Positions 47,857 through 57,329 of a stretch of DNA of 64,000 nt are shown piece by piece. Source of the DNA: Limisphaerales bacterium (GTDB lineage: Bacteria > Verrucomicrobiota > Verrucomicrobiia > Limisphaerales > AAA164-E04). The notes below the pieces were generated by a model. The model worked only from the letters and a program-made list of their open reading frames with translations, did not search any database and was not told where the DNA came from. The stretch's first letter is position 1; each line of letters begins with the position of its first letter. The stretch is from assembly GCA_024761205.1 (NCBI GenBank), contig JAMASS010000009.1:1-64000 (forward strand). Reading direction: 5' to 3'. Position numbers and translations under genes: made by a program.

Positions 47857-48765
47857 ATGCGAGTTATTGGATACTTAAATGGTGAATCTGCGGCCCGTTT
47901 GTTTGTCGACTATCTGTATGTAAAAGGGGTCGAGAGCGAGGCGGAGTGGGACAGTAGTGAGCGGTGGGCGATTTGGGTTCACTCCGAAGAGCAGTTGGAC
48001 TTCGCGCATCGTTTGCTGGGTGAGTTTAATGCGAATCCTGGCGATCCTCGCTTTGCTACGGAAGGGCATAAAGCAGCTGCGATGCGCCAGACGACAGCCA
48101 AGGATGACGCCCGCTATCAGAAACGGGTAAAGGGATTCGCTGAGATGGTATCCAGTCTCAGCCAAGCGCAATCTGGAAAACTCACCTTGGGGTTAATTAT
48201 CACTTGTGTTGCGATCTTTGTGCCAATGATTTCCAGTCGCGCGTTGTGGGAACAGATATTTTTTTGGCTCTCGATTTCCAATTTTGCTCCTGTAGGCGGG
48301 AGTATTGGCCTACCGGAAGTGTTACAAGGGCAGGTTTGGCGGTTGGTGACTCCCATTTTGATGCATGGAGGCTTTATTCACATTTTCTTCAACCTGTGGT
48401 GGCTAAAGGCTTTGGGTGGGATTCTCGAATGGAAAATGGGGTGGCGGCCGCTCTTGGCACTCATTATCGTCATCGCTGTGGGATCGAATTTGGCGCAGTA
48501 TTACGCGGGTGGGCACCGTTTTCTGGGAATTTCGGGTGTGGTTTTTGGGCTGTTGGGATTTATTTGGATGAAGGGTAAACATGATCCTAACTTCGGCTTA
48601 CAATTGCCCCAGGCGATTGTGTTCATGATGTTGCTTTGGTTGTTTTTGGGATACTCCGGCGTTTTGGAACGCAGCGGCATGGCTATTGCCAATACCGCCC
48701 ACTCGGCAGGCCTGATAATTGGAATGTTGTGCGCCTTTTTGCCGGTGTGGCGGTCTGATCGGTAG
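47857..48765 (+). CDS. glpG: rhomboid intramembrane serine protease
   Basis: 302 residues. An N-terminal cytoplasmic domain (1-100) is typical of GlpG-type rhomboids (RVIGYLNGESAARLFVDYL, then WAIWVHSEEQLDFAHRLLGEF). Six membrane helices follow. MHGGFIHIFFNLWWLKALG has the conserved HxxFN at helix 2. The catalytic Ser is in GISGVVFGLLGF (GxSG) and the catalytic His in NTAHSAGLIIGM. It cleaves membrane-embedded substrates. It stands alone, 700 bp after the aldolase. Intact. Confidence 0.93.
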   Translation: MRVIGYLNGESAARLFVDYLYVKGVESEAEWDSSERWAIWVHSEEQLDFAHRLLGEFNANPGDPRFATEGHKAAAMRQTTAKDDARYQKRVKGFAEMVSSLSQAQSGKLTLGLIITCVAIFVPMISSRALWEQIFFWLSISNFAPVGGSIGLPEVLQGQVWRLVTPILMHGGFIHIFFNLWWLKALGGILEWKMGWRPLLALIIVIAVGSNLAQYYAGGHRFLGISGVVFGLLGFIWMKGKHDPNFGLQLPQAIVFMMLLWLFLGYSGVLERSGMAIANTAHSAGLIIGMLCAFLPVWRSDR

Positions 48766-48929
48766 ACGAAAACTGGTCAGCCGGCCGCCTGGGTTATAGC
48801 GGTCTGGCGGTCTCTGAAGAGATTTTTTGAGGAAGGGTCGAGGCGAGTTTTGGGGCCGATTATTCCGGCCACGTCCCTAAGGGAATGTTCGAACCCAAAG
48901 AGCGCGTGGCCGGAAGTTGGCGAAAGGTT

Positions 48930-49202
48930 TTAGCGGGAGTGCCTGGGGCGCTCTTCTCGTGGACGAGCGATATTGACGGTTAAGGGGCGTCCCTCAATGT
49001 TTTGTCCGTTGAGAGCTTCTATGGCTTTGTTGGCTTCTTCTTTACTCGCCATGGTAACGAATCCAAAGCCTCTGGGGCGGGCGGTATCACGGTCTAAGAT
49101 GATTCGGACTTCTATAACATCGCCATAGGGCAAAAAAACGTCAAGGAGATCAGATTCGGTAATTTTAAACGAGAGGTTTCCAACAAATAGTCGAGTTTCC
49201 AT
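48930..49202 (-). CDS. RRM-domain RNA-binding protein
   Basis: 90-residue protein that is a single RNA-recognition motif plus a basic tail. RNP-2 is LFVGNLSF at residue 5 and RNP-1 is RGFGFVTM at residue 44. EANKAIEALNGQNIEGRPLTV completes the fold and the tail is ARPREERPRHSR. Similar single-RRM proteins in cyanobacteria and PVC bacteria bind RNA and some respond to cold. The upstream region (49203-49440) is AT-rich with T/A runs and should carry its promoter. No binding target is known here. Confidence 0.94.
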   Translation of the reverse strand: METRLFVGNLSFKITESDLLDVFLPYGDVIEVRIILDRDTARPRGFGFVTMASKEEANKAIEALNGQNIEGRPLTVNIARPREERPRHSR

Positions 49203-49490
49203 TCAGAGTGTTCGGTCGTTGGCAGTGCTGTCCGCTTCAAAGAATGTTCCCGACCACCGGGTCTCAAATCATCACTGGTGTGAATCCCACTTGATGAGTA
49301 TGCATGCCTTGGGGACGCTTAGCTGCCGCATTTGCTCTTACTTTCTCGCAGAAAGGTCTAAAAGTAAAATAGTTTTTCTGTAAAAAAAATTGTGGTCTGT
49401 GCTAAGAGTTTTGCTGTTTGTAGTGGTGATTTAAGAAGTTAAATTGAGTGTGTTTATCGGCAGTTTTGCGATGGTCATCACAGGTTGGAA

Positions 49491-50699
49491 TCAGAGACTG
49501 AATTGCTGGGTGGGAACCGTTTTCTCTGGTTGTGGATCACCGCAACGGAGATCACAGACGCATTCAATGTGTTTTGTTTGGGGAAACATGTCAAGTGGCG
49601 TGACGCTGCGCAGCAGGTATTTTCCTTCGCTGCATAGTGCCGCTAAATCGCGACAAAGTGTGGCGGGATGGCAGGATACGTAGATCAGTTGCTGCGGTTG
49701 GTGTTGGAGGAGCGAATCGAGTAGTTTTGAATCACAGCCCTTTCGAGGCGGATCGAGAATCACCGTTGTTTCGGTGGCGGTGAATTTGCTAATAATTTTA
49801 GGGATGGCCACTTCAGCGGGCAAAGCGATGAATTCGCCGTTGTCGCAATGACGCGTTTTAGCGTTTTCGCGAGCGGCTTGAACGGCCTTTTTGTCGATTT
49901 CGATGCCGGTGAAGCTCGTGACATCGCTTGCTAGTTTGAGGCAGAAGAATCCCGCCCCACAGTAGACGTCTAGTAAGTGAGTGGATCCTGATGACTGGAG
50001 ATATTGTTTCACAGTCGTCACCATCTTGGGCAGGAGATGGTAATTCACTTGAAAGAATGAGTCGGGTGGCAGGATCCAATCCTCTGGCATAAGACGAAGG
50101 TTGGATTTGATTCCGTTCTTTCGGGGCGGGTCTGTTCTAACCTTTTGGAGTTTTTGGTTGAGGAATGGCTCGGCGATGTAACATTCCTCGACATCCACCA
50201 CCAAACGGTTGTCGTGGCGAAGAAAGCCGATGCTCATTCGCTTTGTTGCCTTGCTGTATTGAGTTCGGACCAGGATTCGATTGCGATAGCCATAGGGGGT
50301 TGGGCAGGGGACGACTGGTCGGATCGGCGGTTTGGGAAAACCGCCGATCCGCTGAAAAATATCGACTAGCTGCTTGTATTTCGCTTTTTGTTGAACGGGA
50401 TAGGAGAGATGTTGATATTGGCAGCCACCACAAGCGGAGAAGTGAGGGCAACGCGGTTCGATACGATCTGGTGATGACTGGATCAGTTCGACGAGCTTGC
50501 CGCGAGCATAGTTCTTCTTCACTTCGGTAATCTCCGTCCGAATCTGCTCGCCGACAGCAACGAAGGGGACAAATATGGCCAGTCCGTTGTGATGGCCGAC
50601 GCCTTCGCCACCAAAGGCCAGGTCTGTGATCTCTAGTTGAATCGTCGCTCCGATATCCGGCAGGGCATCAGATCCGTTTTGTTGGCTTGAGTCGCTCAA
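49491..50699 (-). CDS. 23S rRNA/tRNA uracil-5-methyltransferase (TrmA/RlmD family)
   Basis: 402-residue SAM-dependent RNA m5U methyltransferase. An N-terminal TRAM domain (LEITDLAFGGEGVGHHNGLA) is followed by a four-cysteine iron-sulfur site: CPHFSACGGCQYQHL supplies three and a fourth lies downstream in the central domain. The SAM fold shows LLDVYCGAGFFCLKLA, FTGIEIDKKAVQAA and the Asp motif VILDPPRKGCD. The catalytic Cys is in IYVSCHPATLCRD and the general base Glu in HIECVCDL. It belongs to the RlmD/RlmC group. The exact U position cannot be told from sequence. It is separated from the upstream DUF3500 gene by a terminator. Confidence 0.92.
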   Translation of the reverse strand: MSDSSQQNGSDALPDIGATIQLEITDLAFGGEGVGHHNGLAIFVPFVAVGEQIRTEITEVKKNYARGKLVELIQSSPDRIEPRCPHFSACGGCQYQHLSYPVQQKAKYKQLVDIFQRIGGFPKPPIRPVVPCPTPYGYRNRILVRTQYSKATKRMSIGFLRHDNRLVVDVEECYIAEPFLNQKLQKVRTDPPRKNGIKSNLRLMPEDWILPPDSFFQVNYHLLPKMVTTVKQYLQSSGSTHLLDVYCGAGFFCLKLASDVTSFTGIEIDKKAVQAARENAKTRHCDNGEFIALPAEVAIPKIISKFTATETTVILDPPRKGCDSKLLDSLLQHQPQQLIYVSCHPATLCRDLAALCSEGKYLLRSVTPLDMFPQTKHIECVCDLRCGDPQPEKTVPTQQFSL

Positions 50700-50759
50700 G
50701 ATTGAGACTGCTTGATTTTCGATGCGGGATTGATCGAGTTATTCGACGGTCTTTGGGAC

Positions 50760-50794
50760 AAAAAATCCGGAAACAATCGTCGCTTCCGGATTTT
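50760..50794 (-). terminator. intrinsic terminator after the DUF3500 gene
   Basis: AAAATCCGGA at 50762-50771 pairs with TCCGGATTTT at 50785-50794 around a 13-nt loop. On the minus strand the stem is followed by six T (complement of 50760-50765), so it terminates transcription coming from the DUF3500 gene. Confidence 0.8.
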
Positions 50795-50814
50795 AGCTCG
50801 ATTGAAGGCAATCC

Positions 50815-51852
50815 TTAGTTGTGCGGCACCGACTCGTAGTGTTGCTTGAGGATATCGATGCCGAAATCGTTTTCGAAGTCACGCCAAGTGGCGTGTATGT
50901 GATTCGTGTCGTTCTGAATATTGTCGTATTCCAAAAGAAAGGTTGGCCCTTGAATGCTATAGTAGTGGGCCTCTCCTTCTTCAAGTCCGCCCATCCAGGC
51001 AAAGTAAATATTCTCAATGCCTGCAGCTTCAATCTTTTCGAGGTCTTGCTCGGCGATTTCGGCGCGGTTGCGGGTGGCATATTGTTCGACGATTTCCATC
51101 AACAGCTCCTTTTGATGCCAGTTCAGAGCTGTGGAACGAATGCCCTGGTGTTTGAGCGGGCCGACTTTGCGGTCAGCGCTCGTGAAAATATCTTGGGGGG
51201 CTTCTTTGCCGACGAGTGCTTTCTTGAGTTGGGCTTTGCGAAGTGATTTGACCAGCGCCCGCGCGGTATCTTCCTCCACACCGAGCACGCGCAGGCCTTT
51301 TCGAGGGCCCGATTTCACGTGAGCGGGATTGGTGCCATAGAATGAAGGCGTCCCGGATGTCAGGCGCCCTTTGACGATGGTGTAATTCAGGGAAAGGTGA
51401 TGCCCCTCGAATCGCCATCCCCAGGTGCCGGTGTTTGAAGGCGCACCGAAAATGCTGACGTGGTAGAGGGCCGGGTCGCGGGAGAATCGACGATTGGGAC
51501 CTTCCATGACTTGGAGGATTTTCTCCAAACTCATGATCGTTAGTGCCTTCAACTGGCCGTTGCGGCTTGTTCCCGTCGCAAGTAGGGCGAGCGCAAGGGC
51601 TTTCTGTTCGTCACCCATTTTGTTGAGTGGAAGGCCTTTTCGCTCTTTGGGAACAAAATGCCAGTTGAGACGTTCGTCGGCGCCGAAATCGAAAGAGGCC
51701 ACACCATGCTGTTTATCATCAAGTGCATTCAAAAAGGCGGTTGCGACGGCGGTCATTTCTGAGGCCGCTTGATCAGCGACGGAATGAATGGGAGAGGCGA
51801 GGAATGTCGAGATCACTCCAGCCAACAGAATGGCTTTCAACGCGGGCTTCAT
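50815..51852 (-). CDS. DUF3500 secreted protein
   Basis: About 345 residues. MKPALKAILLAGVISTFLAS is a signal peptide; I start at ATG 51852 for that reason. The DUF3500 body contains WHFVPKERKGLPLNKMGDEQ, LTIMSLEKILQVMEG, YHVSIFGAPSNTGTWGWRFE and GHHLSLNYTIVKGRLTSGTP. WMGGLEEGEAHYYSIQGPTF and TNHIHATWRDFENDFG close it, with conserved His residues that could bind metal. The function of DUF3500 is not established. It occurs in marine and soil Planctomycetota, Verrucomicrobiota and Bacteroidota. Intact and ended by an intrinsic terminator. Confidence 0.9.
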   Translation of the reverse strand: MKPALKAILLAGVISTFLASPIHSVADQAASEMTAVATAFLNALDDKQHGVASFDFGADERLNWHFVPKERKGLPLNKMGDEQKALALALLATGTSRNGQLKALTIMSLEKILQVMEGPNRRFSRDPALYHVSIFGAPSNTGTWGWRFEGHHLSLNYTIVKGRLTSGTPSFYGTNPAHVKSGPRKGLRVLGVEEDTARALVKSLRKAQLKKALVGKEAPQDIFTSADRKVGPLKHQGIRSTALNWHQKELLMEIVEQYATRNRAEIAEQDLEKIEAAGIENIYFAWMGGLEEGEAHYYSIQGPTFLLEYDNIQNDTNHIHATWRDFENDFGIDILKQHYESVPHN

Positions 51853-52050
51853 GAAGTGAACAATTCGCGATGCTGAGCCAAAACGCAATGTCTAAATTAC
51901 CCAGGCCGTTTGGAATCGTGGCGGGTGATCGAGGCTCCGCCCCGTCTGCCAAGACTTTCGCACAGGGCATGAAAAACCTTCCTCTCGCACTCAACGAGGG
52001 ATGCGAACGGAAGGGCGAGCTAGCCGTCGAACGCCGCTTAATCCTTTGAC

Positions 52051-52899
52051 TGTTGGGCAGCGAGTTCGGGAAACATATCTGCGTAGAAAGATCCGGGGCG
52101 GACTCGTATAATTCCTGGTTGAGTGATTCCAGCTCTTTTCGATACGGCCGGTTTTTTTCGTCCATGCGCTGTTCGATCCACACTGAATCATCCGCCGCGT
52201 CCAAGTCGATGCCGATGGTGGCGGTCGATTCCTTGATGAATCCGATCCGTTGCAGTTGCCAGCCGATATTCGCAAGCTAGTCCTTTAATCTTGCTAGTCC
52301 CATCATTCGGATGGCGACGGCGATTTCTCCGAGGGGCATCCTTGGCTTTTTCCTTCTTAAGTGGCGTAGCTGTAACTTTTTGGTTGGTTGCGGATGTATT
52401 CCTTCCAAGTCTCTCGCGAGACTCGGGCCGCCCTTTCCCTACCTTACCAAACCACAGCGAGTCCTTTCTGCTGATGGCATCATGGATGTCCTCAATGGCT
52501 CTCGCCTACGGCGTCATCGCGTTGTAGGCGACGTGGTGTTGTAGCTCGACAACTCGCTCCGCGTCTCCGTCTTCTATATAGGATTCGATCAGGCTCTCCA
52601 GATTTTCCCGGTGTGCTCCCTTGGAGCGGTTCAGATAGGCGGTGTTCCGATCAGGTCTTTTTTGGCCCCGGCTTGCTCCGGAAGCAAGTTTTCGGACGGC
52701 TTTAAGGTCTGCTCCATCAGTTTTTTGAACGGCGACTCGCTCGCCTGGGGTGCCGGGCGCTTGTCCGTCTCGCTGGCGGTTGCTGCTGGCCCGCGTCGTG
52801 CTGCGGCCCGTAGTATTTGAGATGGTTATATCGGTTGAACCCGATCAATCAGCCGACCGTTATGCCGCCGACGAGGGCGATAATAGTTCCTTTCTTCAT
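52051..52899 (-). pseudogene. broken hypothetical membrane-anchored protein
   Basis: An excellent ribosome-binding site (AGGAGG, 5 bp upstream) precedes ATG 52899 and MKKGTIIALVGGITVG, a membrane anchor that is cut by TGA at codon 17, where Trp would be expected, then LIGFNRYNHLKYYGPQHDAG. Later pieces in other frames read ESLIESYIEDGDAERVVELQ, AIEDIHDAISRKDSLWFGKV, and IAVAIRMMGLARLKD then a stop, LANIGWQLQRIGFIKESTAT and IGIDLDAADDSVWIEQR, ending near 52051. The pieces are collinear and look like one ~280-residue protein, but no family is recognised. It is preceded by a small open gene ending 10 bp upstream. Confidence 0.5.
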
Positions 52900-52909
52900 C
52901 GCTTCCTCC

Positions 52910-53131
52910 TTATTCTCCCAGGCAATATTTTTTGTAGGCATCCATTGCGGCGTTTAGAGCGCGGTCTCTTCGTCTTCCGCACTCTTGCAAGCGTCCGGCT
53001 GTCGTCGCCCTTGTGGCGGGCGTGACGCTCAACAGGAGGATTTTGAGGGTTTTATGGATTTTTGCGTTATGCTGACGGCTGCGGGTTGTTAAGGCTTTTA
53101 AGTGTTGTCCGGTTAACTCGTTGATGTTCAA
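52910..53131 (-). CDS. small hypothetical protein upstream of the broken membrane gene
   Basis: 73 residues, basic: it starts MNINELTGQHLKALTTRSRQ, contains TPATRATTAGRLQECGRRRD and ends NAAMDAYKKYCLGE. Its stop lies directly before the ribosome-binding site of the next (broken) gene, which suggests an operon. No family is recognised. It may be the degraded remainder of a larger protein. Confidence 0.4.
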   Translation of the reverse strand: MNINELTGQHLKALTTRSRQHNAKIHKTLKILLLSVTPATRATTAGRLQECGRRRDRALNAAMDAYKKYCLGE

Positions 53132-53398
53132 TAAGCCGTGTGTGGTTCAAACGGATTTCATCAAGGAGCGAAAAATCGTTTTACAGGAGTGAAGGCTTTC
53201 CAGGATGGCTGAGGGGGCTTCCTTTCAGGAGGGAAGGTTCTCACTCAGGAAGAAAAACCGGCGAAAGGGGAGGGAAGGCTCTTTTGAAGGGCGAAAAGTT
53301 TTTTCCGAGGAAGAAAATCTTTTGCGTGACCGGGGAGATGCCTTGGTTGGAGGGTTGATTCCGATTTTTACGAATGGCGGATTCGGCTCTAGGGTGAT

Positions 53399-54019
53399 TT
53401 GGTGATTGCGTTAGTTGACTACGGATCAGGGAATATTCGGAGCGTTCACAAGGCATTGATCGCCGTGGAGGCGGAAGTGAAGTTGGTTCGAGGTCCCGAA
53501 GATTTTCAGGAGGATTATCAGGGGATGGTGCTGCCCGGAGTCGGCGCGTTTGACGACTGTGTCTCAGCCCTCCAGGGACAGGAGCTTTGGCCCGCTGTTC
53601 TGGGCCATATTGGATCCGGAAAACTTTTCCTGGGTATTTGCGTTGGTTACCAAGCTTTGTTCGAAGCGAGCAATGAATTCAACAGTTGTGCGACCGGCTT
53701 GAAAGTCTTCAAGGGCAAGGTGGTTCGGTTTCCTGATGATGGCACGCTCAAGGTGCCTCAGATAGGTTGGAACCAGTTAGATATCGTCCAGCCGGGCTGC
53801 CCGTTATTTGATGGGGTGCCGAATCATAGTTATGCTTACTTCGTGCACAGTTTTCACCCGGAACCGATTGACAAGGGGATCGTTTCCAGCTGGACCAATT
53901 ACGGAAGGCGATTTGCTTCCGCGGTCTGGAGGGATAATGTGTTTGCAACTCAATTCCACCCGGAAAAGAGCCAGGCGGTGGGCCTACGCATGCTGCGGAA
54001 TTTTGTTGGCTTGGTATAG
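53399..54019 (+). CDS. hisH: imidazole glycerol phosphate synthase glutaminase subunit
   Basis: 206-residue class I glutamine amidotransferase that supplies ammonia to HisF in histidine biosynthesis. VIALVDYGSGNIRSVHKALI is the N-terminus. The nucleophile Cys is in LFLGICVGYQALFE (GxCxG) near residue 80, VPQIGWNQL is the interface segment, and the His/Glu of the triad are in FATQFHPEKS near 185. An in-frame TAG just upstream limits the start to TTG 53399 or GTG 53402. No other his gene is in the window, so the operon is dispersed. Upstream 53132-53398 is purine-rich and repetitive. Confidence 0.93.
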   Translation: MVIALVDYGSGNIRSVHKALIAVEAEVKLVRGPEDFQEDYQGMVLPGVGAFDDCVSALQGQELWPAVLGHIGSGKLFLGICVGYQALFEASNEFNSCATGLKVFKGKVVRFPDDGTLKVPQIGWNQLDIVQPGCPLFDGVPNHSYAYFVHSFHPEPIDKGIVSSWTNYGRRFASAVWRDNVFATQFHPEKSQAVGLRMLRNFVGLV

Positions 54020-54137
54020 AGTAAGGTTAGACTGTTGTGATTGATTTCGGCACTTGTGCCCTAGTGGGCGGGGTGCTAGTGTCTTTGGCTCAATCGACGA
54101 CGTAAAAACGATTGCTTTAAAACGAGAAGAAATAGTT

Positions 54138-54755
54138 ATGGCACACGAGCTACCTGCACTTCCCTACGCTACAGATGCGTTGGAACCTCACATCGACACC
54201 CGGACCATGGAGATTCATCATGGCAAGCATCATAATACTTACGTAACGAAACTGAACGCTGCCCTTGATGGGCACCCGGAGTTGGAGAGCAAATCACTTT
54301 GTGAGTTGATCAGCGATTTGAATTCGGTTCCCGAAGCGATTCGGGGAGCGGTTCGGAATAACGGCGGCGGGCACGCGAATCATTCATTTTTCTGGCAGAT
54401 TTTAGGTCCGAATGCCGGTGGTGCTCCGACCGGCGCGTTAGCAGATGACATCAACGCCGCTTTTGGCGGTTTTGATGCCTTCAAAGAGAAATTTGAAGCG
54501 GCTGGTGCCGCCCGTTTTGGAAGCGGCTGGGTTTGGTTGTTTGTCAATAAGGAAGTCAAACTTGAGGTAGGGTCTTCGCCGAATCAGGACAATCCGGTTA
54601 TTGAAGGAATGGGACGGCCGATTCTGGGCTGCGATGTTTGGGAACATGCTTACTATCTCAAATACCAAAACCGTCGCCCCGAGTATCTGAAGGCCTTTTG
54701 GAACGTGGTGAATTGGGACGAAGTCAGCAAGAACTACAACGATGCCAAGAGCTAG
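54138..54755 (+). CDS. sodA: manganese superoxide dismutase
   Basis: 205 residues from ATG 54138 ([20 protein letters not shown]). Four metal ligands can be placed: His in [20 protein letters not shown], His in HANHSFFW, and Asp and His in [22 protein letters not shown] together with SSPNQDNP (active-site Gln on the second half) and [10 protein letters not shown] point to the manganese rather than the iron type. [11 protein letters not shown] is conserved. Cytoplasmic (no signal peptide). Intact, 118 bp after hisH and followed by its own terminator. Confidence 0.95.
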   Translation: MAHELPALPYATDALEPHIDTRTMEIHHGKHHNTYVTKLNAALDGHPELESKSLCELISDLNSVPEAIRGAVRNNGGGHANHSFFWQILGPNAGGAPTGALADDINAAFGGFDAFKEKFEAAGAARFGSGWVWLFVNKEVKLEVGSSPNQDNPVIEGMGRPILGCDVWEHAYYLKYQNRRPEYLKAFWNVVNWDEVSKNYNDAKS

Positions 54756-54780
54756 TTTGAGGCGGTAGTTGAATTTGAGG

Positions 54781-54812
54781 CCCGTTGTCCAGTCTTTGGG
54801 CAACGGGTTTTT
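54781..54812 (+). terminator. intrinsic terminator after sodA
   Basis: CCCGTTGTCC at 54781-54790 pairs with GGGCAACGGG at 54798-54807 (one G-T pair) around a 7-nt loop, followed by five T. It lies 25 bp after the sodA stop. Confidence 0.85.
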
Positions 54813-55007
54813 GCTTGTTTTATGGTGGTTGTCTGGAACTGCCTGGAAAAAAGAATGAAGAACCACTCAATTATCGGATGACAGAGGAACAACGAATACC
54901 AAAGACCTAACTGGGAATCTGAAACGTGAATCCTGCCTTTTCCCAGCCGAGGCCATTCGTGCGGCTTGCGTGAGGAAAGCGAGCAAGTATTTTGAATCGA
55001 GAACCCT

Positions 55008-57179
55008 ATGCATGTCCTCGATTATCTTGTTTTGATCGGTTACTTTGGTGTGATGCTTCGCATTGGCCGGTTGGCGATGCGAAAGGTCAAGAAACAGGAG
55101 GATTATTTTCTTGGGGGAAGGTCTTTTGGGCAGATCATTCAGGCATTTGCCGCGTTCGGAGCCGGAACCGGGTCATCGGATCCCGTGAATACCGCGCGGA
55201 CGAGTTTCACGAGTGGGATGAGCGGCATTTGGAGTACAATGTCGTGGCTCTTCGTCACGCCTTTTTATTGGATCACGGCAGTTTGGTATCGACGCATGCG
55301 GCACCTCACCTTGGGGGATTGGTTTGTGGAGCGCTACGAATCCCGGCGGATGGGTGCAGCCTACACCGTGTTTGGCATCCTGTTTTACATGGTCTATGGC
55401 TCTATGTTGTTTTCCGCGATTGGGAAGGTTGCGGCGCCGCTCCTTGGTGACTCGGTTTCGATGCTAGGAAGGGACGTGGCATTGGAGTATGTGCTCGTTC
55501 CGATGGTCGCCGTGATTGTCATTTTGTATGGAGCCTTTGGCGGGCTAATGGCTGCTTATTGGACGGACGTCTTGCAGGGGATTTGTATTATCGTTTTGTC
55601 GGTACTGCTGATTCCTTTTGGCTTGTACGCATTGGTGGAGCGCTTTGGCGATCCGACGAGTCAAGGGCTTCTTGATGGATTCAAGATCATGCACGAGCAG
55701 CTGCCGGCGTCGATGTTCACTCTTATCGGCTCGGCAAATGCGAGTGAGTTCCCCTCGCATCGCATCGTTGCGGTGACGGTGATTTCCTTGATTGGCATTG
55801 TGGTCCAGCCGCATTTCATCGCAACCGGTGGCGGCTCGGCGAAGTCAGAGTCGAGTGCGCGGATGGGGTTGGTGGCCGGTAACCTGGCCAAACGGTTTTG
55901 CACGATTGGCTGGGCGCTGACTGCGTTAATTGTGTTAGCGCTTTTCGCGGACAATGCCGAAGTAATATCGGATCCGGATAAGGCGTGGGGCATCGCTTCG
56001 CGAGAACTGTTGCTGCCGGGACTCCGTGGCCTGATGTTGGCCTGCCTGTTGGCGGCATTAATGAGTTCGGTGGATTGCTACATGTTGGTTTCTTCGGCCC
56101 TCTTGATTCGCAATCTTTATGTCCCGTTCATCAATCCTAATGCGTCGGAGGCACAGTGTCTCAATCTGGCGAGGATTACGGGTGCGGTAGTGGTTTTGGG
56201 TGCGGTGATCTTTTCCTGGTCGATGATGAATGTTTTCCAACAGCTGCAGTTGACTTGGATCGTACCGATCCTCTTTGCGGCACCTTTCTGGGTCGGAATG
56301 TATTGGCGACGGGCGACGACGAAGGCGGCGTGGATCACGACCGGATTCACTGCGGCAGTGTTCTTTATCATCCCTTGGCTGTTGCCTACTTTGGCGCCGA
56401 GCTTGAAGTTGCACCCACGGTTCACTCAGGCAACGCATTTGGTAACGACTGCCATGAGCCGAGAAAGCACTCCGGCGGATGTGCGTCGGCGCCAGGCGGA
56501 AATCGCGGCGTGGGATGCCGCCATTGCGCAGCTCCAGCTATCGGGGACGCCTGCCAAGCGAGCGGCTTCGCTAGCGGCGCTCGGAAGTCGTCCTGAGCCC
56601 CTGGGACCTGGAGATCGGATGATCGAGGTGAGGACAACCGGAGGTCGGGCTATTTATTGGTCTCGTGGTGTGTTACCCGTTGGTGATCTGCAGCTTCGAG
56701 AGGTTTCTCGTGAGGTTCAGGGCGATATGGAAATCGTGGTCCAAGCCTATGCTGGACCTATGTCTGGGCAGGGTAATTTCAATTTGGACTTCTTAATCTA
56801 CGATTTGCTCGGCGCCGATATGCAGCGAAAGCCGGATTCTTCGTTGGCAACCATGGAGCTGCCGCCAAAGATCATTGCTCCGTTTCTCGTGATGATCGTT
56901 TGCAGCCTAATCACACGTCGCAATTCCAAGGGCACATTGGACCGCTACTACGCCAAGATGAAGACGCCCGTTGAACGGGATCCTGAGGCCGATTCTCGAG
57001 CTTTGGCTGAGGCGGTGAAACATCCGGAACGGCTCGAATCCAAAAAGCTGTTCCCGGGAACCGATCTCGAGTTTTGTCGTCCGAGCGTGAAGGATGTCTA
57101 CGGGTTTTTGGGAACGTTTGTTTTGTGTTTTTTGATTATTGGTTTGGCGGTCTGGATTGCCAGTGTGGGGGCGGTGTGA
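55008..57179 (+). CDS. sodium:solute symporter family protein
   Basis: 723-residue SSS-family transporter. It begins MHVLDYLVLIGYFGVMLRIG, then the family block EDYFLGGRSFGQIIQAFAAF and GTGSSDPVNTARTSFTSGMS (sodium and substrate region in helix 1-2). YGAFGGLMAAYWTDVLQG and LRGLMLACLLAALMSSVDCY follow. A ~130-residue hydrophilic insertion at about 470-600 (TPADVRRRQAEIAAWDAAIA) separates the last helices and is unusual for the family. The substrate is unknown. A tiny ORF is coupled to its stop (TGATG) and a dead sulfatase lies just behind, so it may once have imported desulfated sugars. Confidence 0.9.
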   Translation: MHVLDYLVLIGYFGVMLRIGRLAMRKVKKQEDYFLGGRSFGQIIQAFAAFGAGTGSSDPVNTARTSFTSGMSGIWSTMSWLFVTPFYWITAVWYRRMRHLTLGDWFVERYESRRMGAAYTVFGILFYMVYGSMLFSAIGKVAAPLLGDSVSMLGRDVALEYVLVPMVAVIVILYGAFGGLMAAYWTDVLQGICIIVLSVLLIPFGLYALVERFGDPTSQGLLDGFKIMHEQLPASMFTLIGSANASEFPSHRIVAVTVISLIGIVVQPHFIATGGGSAKSESSARMGLVAGNLAKRFCTIGWALTALIVLALFADNAEVISDPDKAWGIASRELLLPGLRGLMLACLLAALMSSVDCYMLVSSALLIRNLYVPFINPNASEAQCLNLARITGAVVVLGAVIFSWSMMNVFQQLQLTWIVPILFAAPFWVGMYWRRATTKAAWITTGFTAAVFFIIPWLLPTLAPSLKLHPRFTQATHLVTTAMSRESTPADVRRRQAEIAAWDAAIAQLQLSGTPAKRAASLAALGSRPEPLGPGDRMIEVRTTGGRAIYWSRGVLPVGDLQLREVSREVQGDMEIVVQAYAGPMSGQGNFNLDFLIYDLLGADMQRKPDSSLATMELPPKIIAPFLVMIVCSLITRRNSKGTLDRYYAKMKTPVERDPEADSRALAEAVKHPERLESKKLFPGTDLEFCRPSVKDVYGFLGTFVLCFLIIGLAVWIASVGAV

Positions 57180-57268
57180 TGGACGTTGCGCTTCTCCATG
57201 AATGTGGGGAGTACGGCGATGCTTCGCTGTTTTTGGATCTTTCGGCGGCGGAATTGAAGCACTTTTGA
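57179..57268 (+). CDS. 29-codon micro-ORF coupled to the symporter stop
   Basis: The stop of the symporter and an ATG share bases (TGATG), and 29 codons follow: MDVALLHECGEYGDASLFLD and then a short acidic/Lys tail. No ribosome-binding site beyond coupling, no family recognised. It may be translated by reinitiation or be chance. Confidence 0.2.
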   Translation: MDVALLHECGEYGDASLFLDLSAAELKHF

Positions 57269-57329
57269 GTAGGATCGGCGATGCTCTCGATACGCTGGTT
57301 TTTTTCTCAGTCTCATCTCGTCAACGGTC

